Shown: positions 15,338-25,327, counted from the stretch's first letter. The stretch is 64,000 nt of DNA from Crocinitomicaceae bacterium (GCA_030727405.1 JANRBR010000023.1:99449-163448), one strand, 5' to 3'. Notes: generated from the sequence alone by a model not told the origin. Made by a program: numbers and translations.

Positions 15338-17134
15338 ATGAATCACATTCGAAATTTTTGCATTATTGCACACATCGACCACGGTAAAAGCACCTTGGCA
15401 GATCGTTTATTACAAACTACAGGAACCATATCAGACCGAGACATGCAAGCGCAGGCCTTAGATGACATGGACCTAGAGCGTGAGCGTGGAATCACCATAA
15501 AAAGTCATGCCATTCAAATGAGTTACAAGTTTGAAGGAAAGGACTATATTCTGAATTTAATTGATACTCCAGGACACGTAGACTTTTCATATGAAGTATC
15601 TCGTTCAATCGCTGCTTGTGAAGGGGCATTGTTAATCGTGGATGCGTCGCAAGGAATAGAAGCGCAAACAATTTCCAACTTATACTTGGCTTTAGAACAC
15701 GATTTGGAGATCATTCCCATTTTGAATAAAATGGACTTACCCGGAGCAATGCCGGAAGAAGTTTCTGATCAAATTGTGGAATTAATCGGCTGTGATTACG
15801 AAGACATTATCCAGGCATCAGGAAAAACTGGACTGGGAGTGGATGCCATTTTAGCAGCAGTTGTGAACCGCGTTCCAGCTCCAAAAGGAGACGAATCTGC
15901 GCCGCTTCAAGCCATGATTTTTGACTCAGTTTTCAATCCATTTAGAGGAATTATTGCTTATTACCGAGTGAAAAATGGTGTCATGAAAAAAGGACAGAAA
16001 GTACGTTTTTTGAATACAGGACGCGATTACAATGCGGATGAAATAGGCATCCTAAAAATGGACCTTTCACCTCGCAATGAAGTGAGGGCTGGAGATGTTG
16101 GATACATTATTTCTGGGATTAAGCAGGCGAATGAAGTAAAAGTCGGGGACACGATCACCGCATCCGAAAATCCATGTGAAGTAGCCATTAAAGGATTCGA
16201 AGATGTTAAGCCAATGGTATTTGCTGGTATTTATCCAGTAGATACAGAAGATTATGAAGAATTGCGTTACTCCATGGAGAAATTGCAATTGAACGACTCT
16301 TCCTTGGTTTTTGAGCCGGAATCTTCCGCCGCTCTTGGATTTGGCTTCCGTTGTGGATTCTTAGGAATGCTGCACATGGAAATCATCCAGGAACGCTTGG
16401 AACGCGAATTTAACATGACGGTGATTACAACAGTACCCAATGTGTCCTACAAATCTTACATGAAGAAAGACCCTAATGAGGTATTGATTGTCAATAATCC
16501 ATCTGAGTTACCTGATCCTTCAGGAATGGACCGCATCGAAGAACCTTACATCAAAGCCCAAGTAATTACAAAGACAGAATATGTCGGAGCCATTATGACG
16601 TTGTGCATCGAGAAGCGCGGTGAATTACAAAACCAAGTTTATTTGACCCAAGATCGTGTGGAGATTACGTTCGAAATGCCTTTGGCTGAGATTGTATTTG
16701 ATTTTTATGACCGTTTGAAATCCGTTTCAAGAGGATATGCCTCGTTTGATTACCATCCAATCGGCTACAAAGAATCTGATTTGATTAAAATGGATTTGTT
16801 ATTGAATGGAGAACAAGTAGATGCTTTGTCGGCGTTGGTTCACCGCAGCAATGCATTTGATCTTGGAAAACGTATCTGTCTTAAATTGCGAGAATTAATT
16901 CCAAGACAACAATTTGAAATTCCGATTCAGGCAGCTATTGGAGCCAAAGTAATCGCTCGTGAAACCATCAAGGCCTTAAGAAAGGATGTAACAGCAAAAT
17001 GTTATGGTGGAGACATTTCGCGTAAACGGAAATTATTAGAGAAACAAAAAGCCGGAAAAAAACGTATGCGTCAGGTAGGACGTGTAGAAGTGCCACAAGA
17101 GGCATTTTTGGCTGTATTGAAATTAAACGACTAA
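15338..17134 (+). CDS. lepA: Elongation factor 4 (LepA, ribosomal back-translocase GTPase)
   Basis: A 598-residue protein, the standard EF4 length. The start [19 protein letters not shown] carries the P-loop (AHIDHGKST at ~11-19). Switch II is DTPGHVDF at ~77, NKMDLP gives base specificity at ~131, and the C-terminal EF4-specific domain contains [11 protein letters not shown]. It acts on stalled or mis-translocated ribosomes and in initiation. Its own promoter box lies 8 bp upstream. The next gene begins 10 bp after its stop, so the membrane protein, cytochrome and hflX that follow may be cotranscribed. Confidence 0.98.
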   Translation: MNHIRNFCIIAHIDHGKSTLADRLLQTTGTISDRDMQAQALDDMDLERERGITIKSHAIQMSYKFEGKDYILNLIDTPGHVDFSYEVSRSIAACEGALLIVDASQGIEAQTISNLYLALEHDLEIIPILNKMDLPGAMPEEVSDQIVELIGCDYEDIIQASGKTGLGVDAILAAVVNRVPAPKGDESAPLQAMIFDSVFNPFRGIIAYYRVKNGVMKKGQKVRFLNTGRDYNADEIGILKMDLSPRNEVRAGDVGYIISGIKQANEVKVGDTITASENPCEVAIKGFEDVKPMVFAGIYPVDTEDYEELRYSMEKLQLNDSSLVFEPESSAALGFGFRCGFLGMLHMEIIQERLEREFNMTVITTVPNVSYKSYMKKDPNEVLIVNNPSELPDPSGMDRIEEPYIKAQVITKTEYVGAIMTLCIEKRGELQNQVYLTQDRVEITFEMPLAEIVFDFYDRLKSVSRGYASFDYHPIGYKESDLIKMDLLLNGEQVDALSALVHRSNAFDLGKRICLKLRELIPRQQFEIPIQAAIGAKVIARETIKALRKDVTAKCYGGDISRKRKLLEKQKAGKKRMRQVGRVEVPQEAFLAVLKLND

Positions 17135-17144
17135 ATCTAAACTC

Positions 17145-17579
17145 ATGAATTCTATTTTAACTCATGCTCATTCTGGCTTACGTTGGGTAGCCATTATTTT
17201 ATTGCTTTTAGCGATTGTGAATGCATTTACTGCTAAAACCTATGAAAAGAAACACAAAATGATCAATCTTTTTGTGTTGATCACCATGCATACTCAATTA
17301 CTCATTGGGTTAGTGCAGTATTTCTTTACCTCTGCGAAGACCAATTTTACTTCAGGATGGATGAAAATAGAAATGTTCCGTTTTTATGGAATGGAGCATT
17401 TATTGGGAATGTTGATTGCTATTGTGTTGATCACAGTGGGATACAGCAAATCTAAAAGAGGAGCTACAGATGCCGAAAAATTTAAATCAATCAAAGTATT
17501 TTACCTTATTGGTTTCATCTTGATTTTAGCTTCTATTCCTTGGCCATTCAGAACTGCACTAGGGGGATCATGGTTCTAA
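17145..17579 (+). CDS. Four-helix conserved membrane protein (cytochrome b-like)
   Basis: A 144-residue protein with four hydrophobic helices. Conserved-looking His residues sit in ILTHAHSGLRWVAII, FVLITMHTQLLIGLVQYFF and FYGMEHLLGMLIAIV, and the end is IPWPFR. Intramembrane His at these places would suit heme ligation, and relatives in Bacteroidota are often labelled cytochrome B without proof. The next gene, overlapping its 3' end by 10 bp, encodes a monoheme cytochrome c lipoprotein. That pairing supports a small electron-transfer module (inference). Confidence 0.72.
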   Translation: MNSILTHAHSGLRWVAIILLLLAIVNAFTAKTYEKKHKMINLFVLITMHTQLLIGLVQYFFTSAKTNFTSGWMKIEMFRFYGMEHLLGMLIAIVLITVGYSKSKRGATDAEKFKSIKVFYLIGFILILASIPWPFRTALGGSWF

Positions 17580-17905
17580 CACGTATTCTAATTGGGTTAT
17601 TGATTTTAGGATTATCATCCTGTGGAAACACCAATTCTTCCAAAGGGGATGAAGTTTTACCCAGCGAATCACCGGCAGAAAAAGGCGCTTCTTTGTACAC
17701 CCTGAATTGCGCAAGTTGTCATGGTGAGGATGGTAAATTGGGTCTGTCAGGCGCAAAAGATTTGTCTGAATCAAAATTAAAAGACCCTCAGATAAAAACG
17801 ATTTTACAAAAAGGTAAAAATGCCATGCCTCCGATGTCCTCTATTTTAGAAACAGAAGAAAACATGGAAGTGGTCATTCAACATATTAAAACACTCAGAA
17901 AATAA
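17570..17905 (+). CDS. Cytochrome c lipoprotein
   Basis: The ORF track begins at a TTG (17540), but the ATG at 17570 begins a clear lipoprotein signal (MVLTRILIGLLILGLSSCGN, lipobox LSSC). The product is 111 residues. The heme-binding motif CASCH is at about residue 43, and the axial Met is probably in MPPMSSIL near 85. It is a class I monoheme cytochrome c, probably tethered to a membrane facing the periplasm. It overlaps the upstream four-helix membrane protein by 10 bp, and its stop shares a base with the hflX start (TAATG). The electron donor and acceptor are unknown. Confidence 0.88.
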   Translation: MVLTRILIGLLILGLSSCGNTNSSKGDEVLPSESPAEKGASLYTLNCASCHGEDGKLGLSGAKDLSESKLKDPQIKTILQKGKNAMPPMSSILETEENMEVVIQHIKTLRK

Positions 17906-19095
17906 TGCAAGAAGGCCATGTAACCGTTGATGCAGTCGAAGAATCTTGCGTATTGGTTGGTGTAATCACATCGGAAATTGATGAGACAATTGCCCATGAA
18001 CATTTGGATGAACTTGAATTTCTAGCGGAGACAGCAGGTGCAATTACGCACACGAAATTCTTTCAAAAATTACCTTATCCAAATCCAAGAACGTATGTAG
18101 GATCTGGGAAATTGGAGGAGATTAAACAATTCATGAAGGCGATGGACATCGATATGGTCATCTTTGATGATGAGCTTTCACCTTCGCAATTAAGAAACAT
18201 TGAACGTGAATTGGAATGCAAAGTACTTGACCGCACCATTCTTATTTTGGATATTTTCGCAAGCCGAGCTCGAACGTTTCATGCAAAAACCCAAGTGGAA
18301 TTAGCCCAGCTTCAGTATATGCTTCCTCGTTTGACACGCATGTGGACGCACTTAGAACGTCAAAAAGGGGGAATTGGACTTCGTGGTCCAGGGGAATCTC
18401 AGATCGAAACAGACCGTCGAATCATTCAAATGCGTATTTCCTTGATGAAGGAAAGATTGAAAGAGATTGACAAACAAATGACTGTTCAGCGCAGCAATCG
18501 AGGTCAATTGGTTCGTGTTGCATTAGTAGGTTATACAAATGTAGGTAAAAGCACCCTGATGAATTTGTTGTCCAAGTCAGATGTTTTTGCTGAGAACAAG
18601 TTGTTTGCTACACTCGATACCACGGTTCGAAAAGTGGTGATTGAAAATATGCCGATGTTATTAACGGATACAGTAGGATTTATCCGAAAGCTTCCTCAAC
18701 AGTTGATGGAGTCATTCAAATCGACTTTAGATGAGGTTCGCGAGGCTGACTTATTGGTTCATGTCCTGGATATCTCACACCCAAATTTCGAAGACCATTT
18801 CAATGTGGTCAATGAAACATTAAACGAAATAGATAAAACGGAAAAACCAACAATTGTTGTATTCAATAAGATTGATGCTTATCAGCCTGCATTGAATGAA
18901 TTAAATGAGGAAGAGGAGGATGTTACCTCATTGGAATCATTGAAAAAATCATGGATGGCAAAAATGAATAAAACGAAATGTGTGTTCATTTCTGCACAGG
19001 ACAAGGAAAATGTAGATGAACTAAAAGAAATCCTTTACGAAGAAGTAAAAGCCATTTTCAAAGTTCGCTATCCTTACAACAACTTCCTTTATTAG
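17905..19095 (+). CDS. hflX: GTPase HflX
   Basis: A 396-residue ribosome-associated GTPase. The N-terminal HflX domain includes TYVGSGKLEEI. The linker shows GGIGLRGPGESQIETDRR. The G domain starts with VGYTNVGKST at ~207, with DTVGF as G3 and FNKID as G4. HflX splits stalled or heat-damaged 70S ribosomes (E. coli and Listeria work). The start overlaps the cytochrome stop by one base. Its stop codon overlaps that of the convergent rnr gene in the tetranucleotide TTAG. Confidence 0.96.
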   Translation: MQEGHVTVDAVEESCVLVGVITSEIDETIAHEHLDELEFLAETAGAITHTKFFQKLPYPNPRTYVGSGKLEEIKQFMKAMDIDMVIFDDELSPSQLRNIERELECKVLDRTILILDIFASRARTFHAKTQVELAQLQYMLPRLTRMWTHLERQKGGIGLRGPGESQIETDRRIIQMRISLMKERLKEIDKQMTVQRSNRGQLVRVALVGYTNVGKSTLMNLLSKSDVFAENKLFATLDTTVRKVVIENMPMLLTDTVGFIRKLPQQLMESFKSTLDEVREADLLVHVLDISHPNFEDHFNVVNETLNEIDKTEKPTIVVFNKIDAYQPALNELNEEEEDVTSLESLKKSWMAKMNKTKCVFISAQDKENVDELKEILYEEVKAIFKVRYPYNNFLY

Positions 19096-21233
19096 TCTGT
19101 GACTAATTCAAGGTCGATTTGCCTTTTTTTCGGATTAACTTTTGCAATTTTCACCAAGACTTTATCCCCAAAATTGTATGCTTTTTTATATCGAGCACCG
19201 GTGATTTTAAAATTCTCCTGATCAAAATAATAACGATCTCCTGGTATTTCTGACATCGGCACCATTCCCTCACAATGATTTTCATCCATGCGAACGAACA
19301 TGCCATGCTCGGCAATTCCGGATATGGTTCCTTCGAACACTTCACCCATGTGATCCATGACAAACAAGGTTTGAAAGTATTTTGTAGACTCTCGCTCTGC
19401 TTCTGCAGCTTTCCGTTCATTTTTAGAAATACGGGTACAAATCGCTTTTAATTCACCTCCATATCGGTGTTGTTTACTTGTTAATTCCTCTTGTAAAATG
19501 CGGTGAACCACTAAATCTGCATACCGGCGAATAGGCGAAGTAAAATGGCTATAATATTTAAAAGCCAAGCCATAGTGGCCGATGTTTTCTGTCTCGTAAG
19601 AAGCTTTCGCCATGGAGCGAATGGCCATGGATTGAACGAGTGAAAATTCATTTTCTTCCCTGATTTCTTCGAACAGCGCATTTAAATTCTTGGCAATTGA
19701 TTGCGTATCGTGTAAATCAATTTTATGTCCAAATTTTTCAATGAACACAGCAAACACATCCATTTTTCCTGGATCCGGAGAATCATGAACGCGGTAGATC
19801 ATCGGTATAGGATCTTTACCTTTTATTGGTTTGGATAAGAATGTAGCCACTTTCCGATTCGCGAGCAACATGAACTCTTCAATTAATTTATGTGCATCTT
19901 TCGAGGTTTTTATGACCACTTCAGAAGGATTACCTGTATCGTTTAATCGAAAGCGCATTTCTTCAGACTCGATGCTGAGTGCGCCGTCCTTCATCCGTTG
20001 TTTTCTAAGTATGTGTGCAACCTTGTTTAGTTTACGTATAACCTCCTGGTGTTCGCCCTCATTACCTTCAATGATTTCTTGTGCTTCTTCGTATGTAAAG
20101 CGACGATCGGAATGAATGACACCTTTACCATACCATTCTTTGTATACTTTTCCTTTATCATCCATTTCGAATACTGCAGAGAAGGTATATTTATCTTCAT
20201 TCGGGCGCAGTGAGCAAGCGATATTGGATAGTTGTTCAGGGAGCATTGGGATAACTCGATCCACTAAATAAACAGAGTTTGATCGCAACAACGCCTCTGC
20301 ATCCATCGCAGTACCTGGACGAACGTAATGACTGACGTCTGCAATATGAACACCAAGTTCGTAGTTTCCATTTTCTAAAACTTCGTAGGATATGGCATCG
20401 TCGAAATCGCGTGCATCAAATGGATCAATGGTGAATGTTAAAGTAGGACGAAAGTCCCTTCTTAGAACAATTTCTTTCTCATCTAATTCAACCGGAACGC
20501 GTTCCGCTTCCTCTAAAACAGCCTCAGGAAAAACGGGATTGATTCCTTGATTATAGAGAATGGAAAGCATTTCAGTGTCGTTGCTGCCAGGCATTCCTAG
20601 TACCGCAACAACTTCTCCGTAAGGCATCTCTGCCGTTTTTGGCCAAACCGTAATTTTAACTAAAGCCTTTTCTCCGTTTCGAGCACCATTTAAATGTTCT
20701 TTGGCCACCCTTATTTCGATTCCACTTCGGTTATTATCTGGAATTAGTAAGGCACCTTTTTCTCCTAGTTTTATGGTTCCTACAAACTGAACACGTTCTC
20801 TTTCTTTGATTTCCACGACTGCTCCTTCATCGCGATTCGGTCCCGATTTAAAAACGCGGACTTTCACTCGGTCACCATTTAATGCTTGTCCAATGTTTGG
20901 TGGGGCAATAAAAACATCCTTCTCTTTTCCTTCTACCACAACAAATCCAGCACCGCGTTGCGTTAATTGGATAATTCCCTCAACCAAATTGGTTTCTTTG
21001 CTTGAAATAAACGTAAAATGGTTGATGCGTTTAATGGCATTTCGAGAAGCAAGCGTGTTTAAACCTTCGAAAACCACTTGTCTACTCATGGGGTCTCGCG
21101 CTTCAACAATCGCACAAATTTGCTGATGACTTAATTCTATGCCAGGATTTTTTTCAAATACTCGGATTAATATCGTTTGAATACCTGATTTCTTTTTTCC
21201 TGAAGATGGTGTTGAATACCTTTTTTTGGACAT
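19092..21233 (-). CDS. rnr: Ribonuclease R
   Basis: A 713-residue 3'-5' exoribonuclease with cold-shock domains in the N-terminal third. The RNB catalytic core is marked by TFTIDPFDARDFDDAIS near residue 260-275, with the metal-binding Asp residues, and by HFTSPIRRYADLVVHR further on. A C-terminal S1 domain begins near EGTISGIAEHGMFVRM. Length is normal for Bacteroidota RNase R. It degrades structured RNA and aids rRNA and mRNA quality control. It is convergent with hflX with a 4-bp stop-codon overlap and no terminator between them. A TAATTTCG sequence just upstream of the ATG is one mismatch from the -7 consensus. Confidence 0.96.
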   Translation of the reverse strand: MSKKRYSTPSSGKKKSGIQTILIRVFEKNPGIELSHQQICAIVEARDPMSRQVVFEGLNTLASRNAIKRINHFTFISSKETNLVEGIIQLTQRGAGFVVVEGKEKDVFIAPPNIGQALNGDRVKVRVFKSGPNRDEGAVVEIKERERVQFVGTIKLGEKGALLIPDNNRSGIEIRVAKEHLNGARNGEKALVKITVWPKTAEMPYGEVVAVLGMPGSNDTEMLSILYNQGINPVFPEAVLEEAERVPVELDEKEIVLRRDFRPTLTFTIDPFDARDFDDAISYEVLENGNYELGVHIADVSHYVRPGTAMDAEALLRSNSVYLVDRVIPMLPEQLSNIACSLRPNEDKYTFSAVFEMDDKGKVYKEWYGKGVIHSDRRFTYEEAQEIIEGNEGEHQEVIRKLNKVAHILRKQRMKDGALSIESEEMRFRLNDTGNPSEVVIKTSKDAHKLIEEFMLLANRKVATFLSKPIKGKDPIPMIYRVHDSPDPGKMDVFAVFIEKFGHKIDLHDTQSIAKNLNALFEEIREENEFSLVQSMAIRSMAKASYETENIGHYGLAFKYYSHFTSPIRRYADLVVHRILQEELTSKQHRYGGELKAICTRISKNERKAAEAERESTKYFQTLFVMDHMGEVFEGTISGIAEHGMFVRMDENHCEGMVPMSEIPGDRYYFDQENFKITGARYKKAYNFGDKVLVKIAKVNPKKRQIDLELVTD

Positions 21234-21292
21234 AGTACGAAATTAGACATTAATCTTGTCTCGAACCTCCGAAAACTGCTGAAAGAGTGGAA

Positions 21293-22045
21293 TTAGTGTC
21301 GAACCACTAATTTTTTTGTAATGGTTTTCCCGCTTGATGCTTCAAATACAAGGAAATAAACTCCGTTGTTAAAGTCACCTACGTTGAGTTTTTTGCTACC
21401 ATTGATGACTTCTTTCATGATAACATTTCCAAGCGCATCCAACATTTTGAATGATGATTGATCCATTCCAGCTAACTGTATGGAAACGAATTCAGAAGTT
21501 GGGTTTGGAGAAATAGTCACACCTACTTCTTCTTTTATGGGTTTAACAGCTGCAACATAGTCAACAACCACATCAACAGAATCATTGTATGCGAAGCCAT
21601 TTGTTGAAATATAATAACGGTAATGTGCTGTGCCGTATATACCATCTGCTGGATCAATCGATACCTTCATTTTACCGTATTCTCCGTCGTTAATTGTAAA
21701 CAGGACGCTTTGAGTTCCCGGTGTTGTCCATGGATTTGTATTCATTTGTCCTGAAGTAAAACATGTTCCACCAAAAGGATCGGTTGCATGTCCCCAACAC
21801 AATCCGTCTGTCCAACCAGCAGGAGCATCGAGGCGCAAGCGAGTTATTCTCCAATTTCGAGGAAATCCTGTATGATTTTCGACATTCAAGGGCACATCAA
21901 ATGATGCGTTTGAAGGAGCAACAACATTGTATGTCGTACCAGATAAATCAGTAGTTTGTCCATCCAAGTGGATCATAATCCCATCTTGAGCGTAAGTAAA
22001 AGCACTTAAGCATAGGGCAATGGAGAGAAATAAGGACTTTTTCAT
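21293..22045 (-). CDS. Secreted T9SS type A sorting-domain protein
   Basis: A 250-residue protein. The signal peptide is MKKSLFLSIALCLSAFTYAQ. The middle (~25-165) is a beta-rich domain of unknown type, with Trp and Gly and a CWGHATDPFGGTC segment holding two Cys. The C-terminal ~75 residues are a T9SS type A domain: VTISPNPTSEFVSIQL, LDALGNVIMKE, GVYFLVFEASSGKTITKKLVV. It should be exported by Sec, crossed by T9SS, and attached or released after sorting-domain cleavage. A well-formed promoter (TTG, 19 bp, TATTTTTG) precedes it. The role is unknown. Confidence 0.85.
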   Translation of the reverse strand: MKKSLFLSIALCLSAFTYAQDGIMIHLDGQTTDLSGTTYNVVAPSNASFDVPLNVENHTGFPRNWRITRLRLDAPAGWTDGLCWGHATDPFGGTCFTSGQMNTNPWTTPGTQSVLFTINDGEYGKMKVSIDPADGIYGTAHYRYYISTNGFAYNDSVDVVVDYVAAVKPIKEEVGVTISPNPTSEFVSIQLAGMDQSSFKMLDALGNVIMKEVINGSKKLNVGDFNNGVYFLVFEASSGKTITKKLVVRH

Positions 22046-22061
22046 GGAACATCAATTTGTT

Positions 22062-22092
22062 CAAAAATAAAGAAAAAACACGAATATTCAAA
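22062..22092 (-). promoter_or_regulatory. Bacteroidota-type promoter of the T9SS protein at 21.3 kb
   Basis: On the minus strand TTTTG (TTG core at 22089-22091) is followed by exactly 19 bp and then TATTTTTG (22062-22069). This fits the TTTG-N19-TAnnTTTG consensus at both elements and is the best promoter in the window. The ATG is 16 bp downstream. Confidence 0.7.
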
Positions 22093-22126
22093 ATAATGTA
22101 AAGTTTTTCAGGTCTCCGTTTTTTTA

Positions 22127-22134
22127 TACCTTTG
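22127..22134 (+). promoter_or_regulatory. -7 element upstream of the TlpA-DUF6029-Omp28-rpoN run
   Basis: TACCTTTG matches TAnnTTTG, 42 bp before the TlpA ATG at 22177. It overlaps the ORF-track TTG start at 22132 and so argues against it. The -33 region has only TTT at the right distance. Confidence 0.5.
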
Positions 22135-22176
22135 AGTTCGGCAAGGTTTTTGAAAGAACCAGACAAAAAACATGAT

Positions 22177-22692
22177 ATGAAAACTATTTTTACGCTTGCG
22201 GTTGTACTATTTACGAGCTTTATCGCCTCTTCTCAGGATGTGTCTACAAATGAAGAAGAATTAAAGAAATTGCCTTCGGTTAGTTTAAAGGATATGAATG
22301 GTAAATCAGTGAACACCTCATCTTTGGGTCTCGATGGACCCATCATTGTGAGTTTTTGGGCGACTTGGTGCGCTCCTTGTAAAAAAGAATTAAATACGAT
22401 CCATGATTTGTATGAAGATTGGCAAGAAGAGACTGGGGTTACCTTGGTTGCTGTTTCCATTGATGATGAAAAAACGAAAAGTCAAGTTCCCGTTTATGTG
22501 AATGGAAAGGCATGGGAGTACATGGTTTTGATGGATCCTAATGGAGACTTCAAGCGCGCCATGGGCGTGAATAACGTTCCGCATACATTTTTAATTGATC
22601 GCGATGGAAACATTGTATATTCGCACAACAACTATGCGCCAGGTGATGAAGAAAAATTATACAAAGAACTTCTTCAGTTGAGCGCAAAATAA
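22177..22692 (+). CDS. TlpA-family thiol-disulfide reductase
   Basis: The track's TTG start (22132) lies inside the promoter. The ATG at 22177 begins a signal peptide (MKTIFTLAVVLFTSFIASSQ), leaving 171 residues. A thioredoxin fold follows, with the redox motif ATWCAPCKKE and the cis-Pro loop VNNVPHTFLIDRDG. It is a periplasmic reductase. It lies 5 bp before the DUF6029 gene, which is 2 bp before an Omp28 lipoprotein that itself has a thioredoxin-like CxxC. This trio recurs in Bacteroidota (recalled), suggesting joint work on thiols of outer-membrane or surface proteins (inference). Confidence 0.92.
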   Translation: MKTIFTLAVVLFTSFIASSQDVSTNEEELKKLPSVSLKDMNGKSVNTSSLGLDGPIIVSFWATWCAPCKKELNTIHDLYEDWQEETGVTLVAVSIDDEKTKSQVPVYVNGKAWEYMVLMDPNGDFKRAMGVNNVPHTFLIDRDGNIVYSHNNYAPGDEEKLYKELLQLSAK

Positions 22693-22697
22693 TTGAA

Positions 22698-24362
22698 ATG
22701 AAACGAATACTTCTCGCATCTGTAGCAACCATTTTTTGGTTTACAAGTTTTTCTCAAGGGACACTCACTGGAAACATAGAGAGCACCTTTCAATATTTGA
22801 ATGCTGATTCCATCATTGATGCGAAACAACCTGCGGAGAAAGGGTTGCTAAATTCGTACATGAACGTTTTTTATACGCAAGGGAATTTTAAAGCGGGAAT
22901 GAGACTGGAGTCTTATCTGCCGAGAATTCAAGGGTACCCAAATCGTTTTGATGGAACAGGAATTGGCATGCGCTACATCGGTTATTCCAATGGATTTGTG
23001 GAAGCAACGTTAGGTTCATTTTACGAGCAATTTGGCACGGGATTAGCATTTAGAGCATATGAGGACAGAGCCTTAGGTTATGACAACATGATGGATGGCG
23101 CACGGATCATTGTTCGTCCAAAAAATGGAATAGTGATTAAAGGTGTTTACGGTTACCAACGCTTGTCTTTTCAAGGTGGAGCAATTGTACATGGTGATGG
23201 AATTGTTCGAGGAATAGATGGAGAAATTCATTTAAACGAGGGATTCAAGAAAATGAAGGAATTTCCGCTAGATGTTGTTTTAGGTGCATCCTTTGTAAGT
23301 AAGTACCAAGAAGACAACAACCCAGATTTAATTCTACCCCAAAACGTAGCAACCTACGGTGGACGCGTAAAATTACGTTACAAAAACTTTTATGGAGATG
23401 TGGAATACGTTCAAAAGGAACAGGATCCATCGAGTGACAATAATTACATCTATAATTTCGGTCATGCCTCAGTTTTTAATGTGAGTTATACACGAAAAGG
23501 ACTCGGAATTTTGGTGTCGGGAAAATCTGTTGACAACATGAGTTATCGTTCGGACCGTACCAAAGACTTACAAGATGTTTTCATCAATTATTTGCCTTCA
23601 TTAAACAAAACACATACTTATAATTTGGTGGCGACATTATATCCATATGCAACACAACCTTTAGGTGAAGTGGCTTATCAAACGGATGTATTGTATACAT
23701 TTAAAAAAGGAACGAAACTAGGAGGGAAATACGGAACCACCATTGGCGGGAATTTCTCGACAACCTATCGACCTCAACAAAGTACAGCAGGCATCAATGC
23801 ATTGGACTCTACTGGAGTAACTTATGTTTGTCGACCATTTCAAGCCAGTGACAGCATGTATTGGCAGGACATCAATTTCAACATCACAAAAAAATTCACC
23901 AAGAAATTCAGCACCATACTTAGTTTTTATTCCATTAAAATCAACAATGATGTTGTTAAGATCTCCAATGATGCAAGTGGCATCATTCACGCCAATATCG
24001 GTGTAGGGGAATTTTCCTACAAGTTCAATAGCAAGCATTCCTTGCGCACAGAAATACAAGGATTATTCGTTCAAAAAGAAGCGGGAGAAATCAAAGACAA
24101 AGGAAATTGGGCAACCTTATTGTTGGAATATTCCATCTCACCTGGTTGGTTTTTTAGTTTCATGAACCAATACAATTATGGTCATCCAGACCCGAGTAAA
24201 CGCGTGCATTATCCTATTATTACTTGCGGGTACATTCGCGATGCTACTCGCATTACCGTTTCCTATGGACGACAACGCGCAGGATTGTTTTGTGTAGGTG
24301 GCGTTTGTCGCTTTGTACCAGCATCTAACGGCTTAACACTGAGCTTCACTCAAAGTTTTTAA
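22698..24362 (+). CDS. DUF6029 outer-membrane protein
   Basis: A 554-residue protein. The signal peptide is MKRILLASVATIFWFTSFSQ. Many short amphipathic strands follow, rich in Tyr, Gly and Asn (e.g. RMESYLPRIQGYPNRF-like segments, LGSFYEQFGTGLAFRAYED), and the protein ends in TLSFTQSF with the terminal Phe typical of outer-membrane barrels. It resembles the family labelled DUF6029 (recalled). No enzymatic motif is seen. Placed between TlpA and Omp28 with tiny gaps, it could be a surface or pore component served by the two redox proteins (inference). Confidence 0.82.
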   Translation: MKRILLASVATIFWFTSFSQGTLTGNIESTFQYLNADSIIDAKQPAEKGLLNSYMNVFYTQGNFKAGMRLESYLPRIQGYPNRFDGTGIGMRYIGYSNGFVEATLGSFYEQFGTGLAFRAYEDRALGYDNMMDGARIIVRPKNGIVIKGVYGYQRLSFQGGAIVHGDGIVRGIDGEIHLNEGFKKMKEFPLDVVLGASFVSKYQEDNNPDLILPQNVATYGGRVKLRYKNFYGDVEYVQKEQDPSSDNNYIYNFGHASVFNVSYTRKGLGILVSGKSVDNMSYRSDRTKDLQDVFINYLPSLNKTHTYNLVATLYPYATQPLGEVAYQTDVLYTFKKGTKLGGKYGTTIGGNFSTTYRPQQSTAGINALDSTGVTYVCRPFQASDSMYWQDINFNITKKFTKKFSTILSFYSIKINNDVVKISNDASGIIHANIGVGEFSYKFNSKHSLRTEIQGLFVQKEAGEIKDKGNWATLLLEYSISPGWFFSFMNQYNYGHPDPSKRVHYPIITCGYIRDATRITVSYGRQRAGLFCVGGVCRFVPASNGLTLSFTQSF

Positions 24363-24364
24363 GT

Positions 24365-25306
24365 ATGAAAAATTACGTTCTTCTTTTTTTGACGGTTGGA
24401 ACTTTGTTTCTTTTCAATTCCTGTGACCGGATTTCCAACCCATATCCACCACAAGCATCGCTTGAATTGGATACGACATTGTACCCCGGAAATTGGTCCG
24501 ATTATGTAGCAAATGAGTGGCCAACTTTTACAGCAAACACCAATGTGAATCGAAACATTCTGATCGAAGATTATACGGGACATAAATGTATTTTTTGTCC
24601 TGCAGCAGCTGATTTAGCACATAGCCTAGAAACAAGTCACGATGGCAGAATATTTATTTCTTCCATGCATGTTGGCCCACTTGGAATAGGCGATTTTCAA
24701 ACCATTGAATTACCAGATTACCCAATCGATTTCACCAACCCAAATGGGATTGAAATTGGAACGTATTTTGGCACAAATGATGGTGGATTCAGTGGGAACC
24801 CTAGAGGGACCATTAACCGCTTTACATTTGGAGGAAACATCTTCCAAAATCCCAATGCTTGGTCAGGAATGGTGAACACGATGTTGAGTGAAAACACCCT
24901 TAAAGTAAATATGCAGTCAGCGTTAAATTATTATCCAGAAACGCATGGAGCATTTTTGCATGTTGAAGCGGAAAAATTGGATCCAACACTCACGAATGAA
25001 CTAGGGATTGTTGCCTATATTTTGGAGGATTCGTTGGTTGGTGACCAAAAAATGAATGATAATTCTCACAACCAAAACTACATTCATCGAGACATTCACC
25101 GAGGAAATTTGAATGGACAAGCTTTTGGTCGTGTGCTAGGGCCGAATGATTTTCAAAACGGCAAGTATTACGTGAATTACAGTTTTGTTGTTCCAAATCA
25201 ATTAGACAATTCATACAATGCTGAAAACATGCATGTTTTAATTTATGTTTATGACCGTACAACTTGGGAAATCTACCAGGTGATTCGTCAAAACATCATC
25301 CCATAA
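24365..25306 (+). CDS. Omp28-related outer-membrane lipoprotein
   Basis: A 313-residue lipoprotein with signal MKNYVLLFLTVGTLFLFNSC (Cys20 as the lipid site). A thioredoxin-like stretch ILIEDYTGHKCIFCPAAA (Cys-x-x-Cys near residues 76-79) is characteristic of Omp28 family members, first described in Porphyromonas gingivalis. The rest is beta-rich. It is probably anchored at the outer membrane. It is third in the run that starts with TlpA; 21 bp separate it from rpoN. A related CxxC module occurs in the T9SS protein at 32.6 kb. Confidence 0.88.
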   Translation: MKNYVLLFLTVGTLFLFNSCDRISNPYPPQASLELDTTLYPGNWSDYVANEWPTFTANTNVNRNILIEDYTGHKCIFCPAAADLAHSLETSHDGRIFISSMHVGPLGIGDFQTIELPDYPIDFTNPNGIEIGTYFGTNDGGFSGNPRGTINRFTFGGNIFQNPNAWSGMVNTMLSENTLKVNMQSALNYYPETHGAFLHVEAEKLDPTLTNELGIVAYILEDSLVGDQKMNDNSHNQNYIHRDIHRGNLNGQAFGRVLGPNDFQNGKYYVNYSFVVPNQLDNSYNAENMHVLIYVYDRTTWEIYQVIRQNIIP

Positions 25307-25327
25307 GAAATCATTCTTTCCAAAACG

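Noticed and set aside
20806-21126. 106-aa plus-strand ORF antisense to rnr
   Set aside because: A shadow of the rnr reading frame; no start context and no recognisable protein features.
23718-24059. 113-aa minus-strand ORF inside the DUF6029 gene
   Set aside because: Opposite to a well-supported signal-peptide-bearing gene, with no features of its own.
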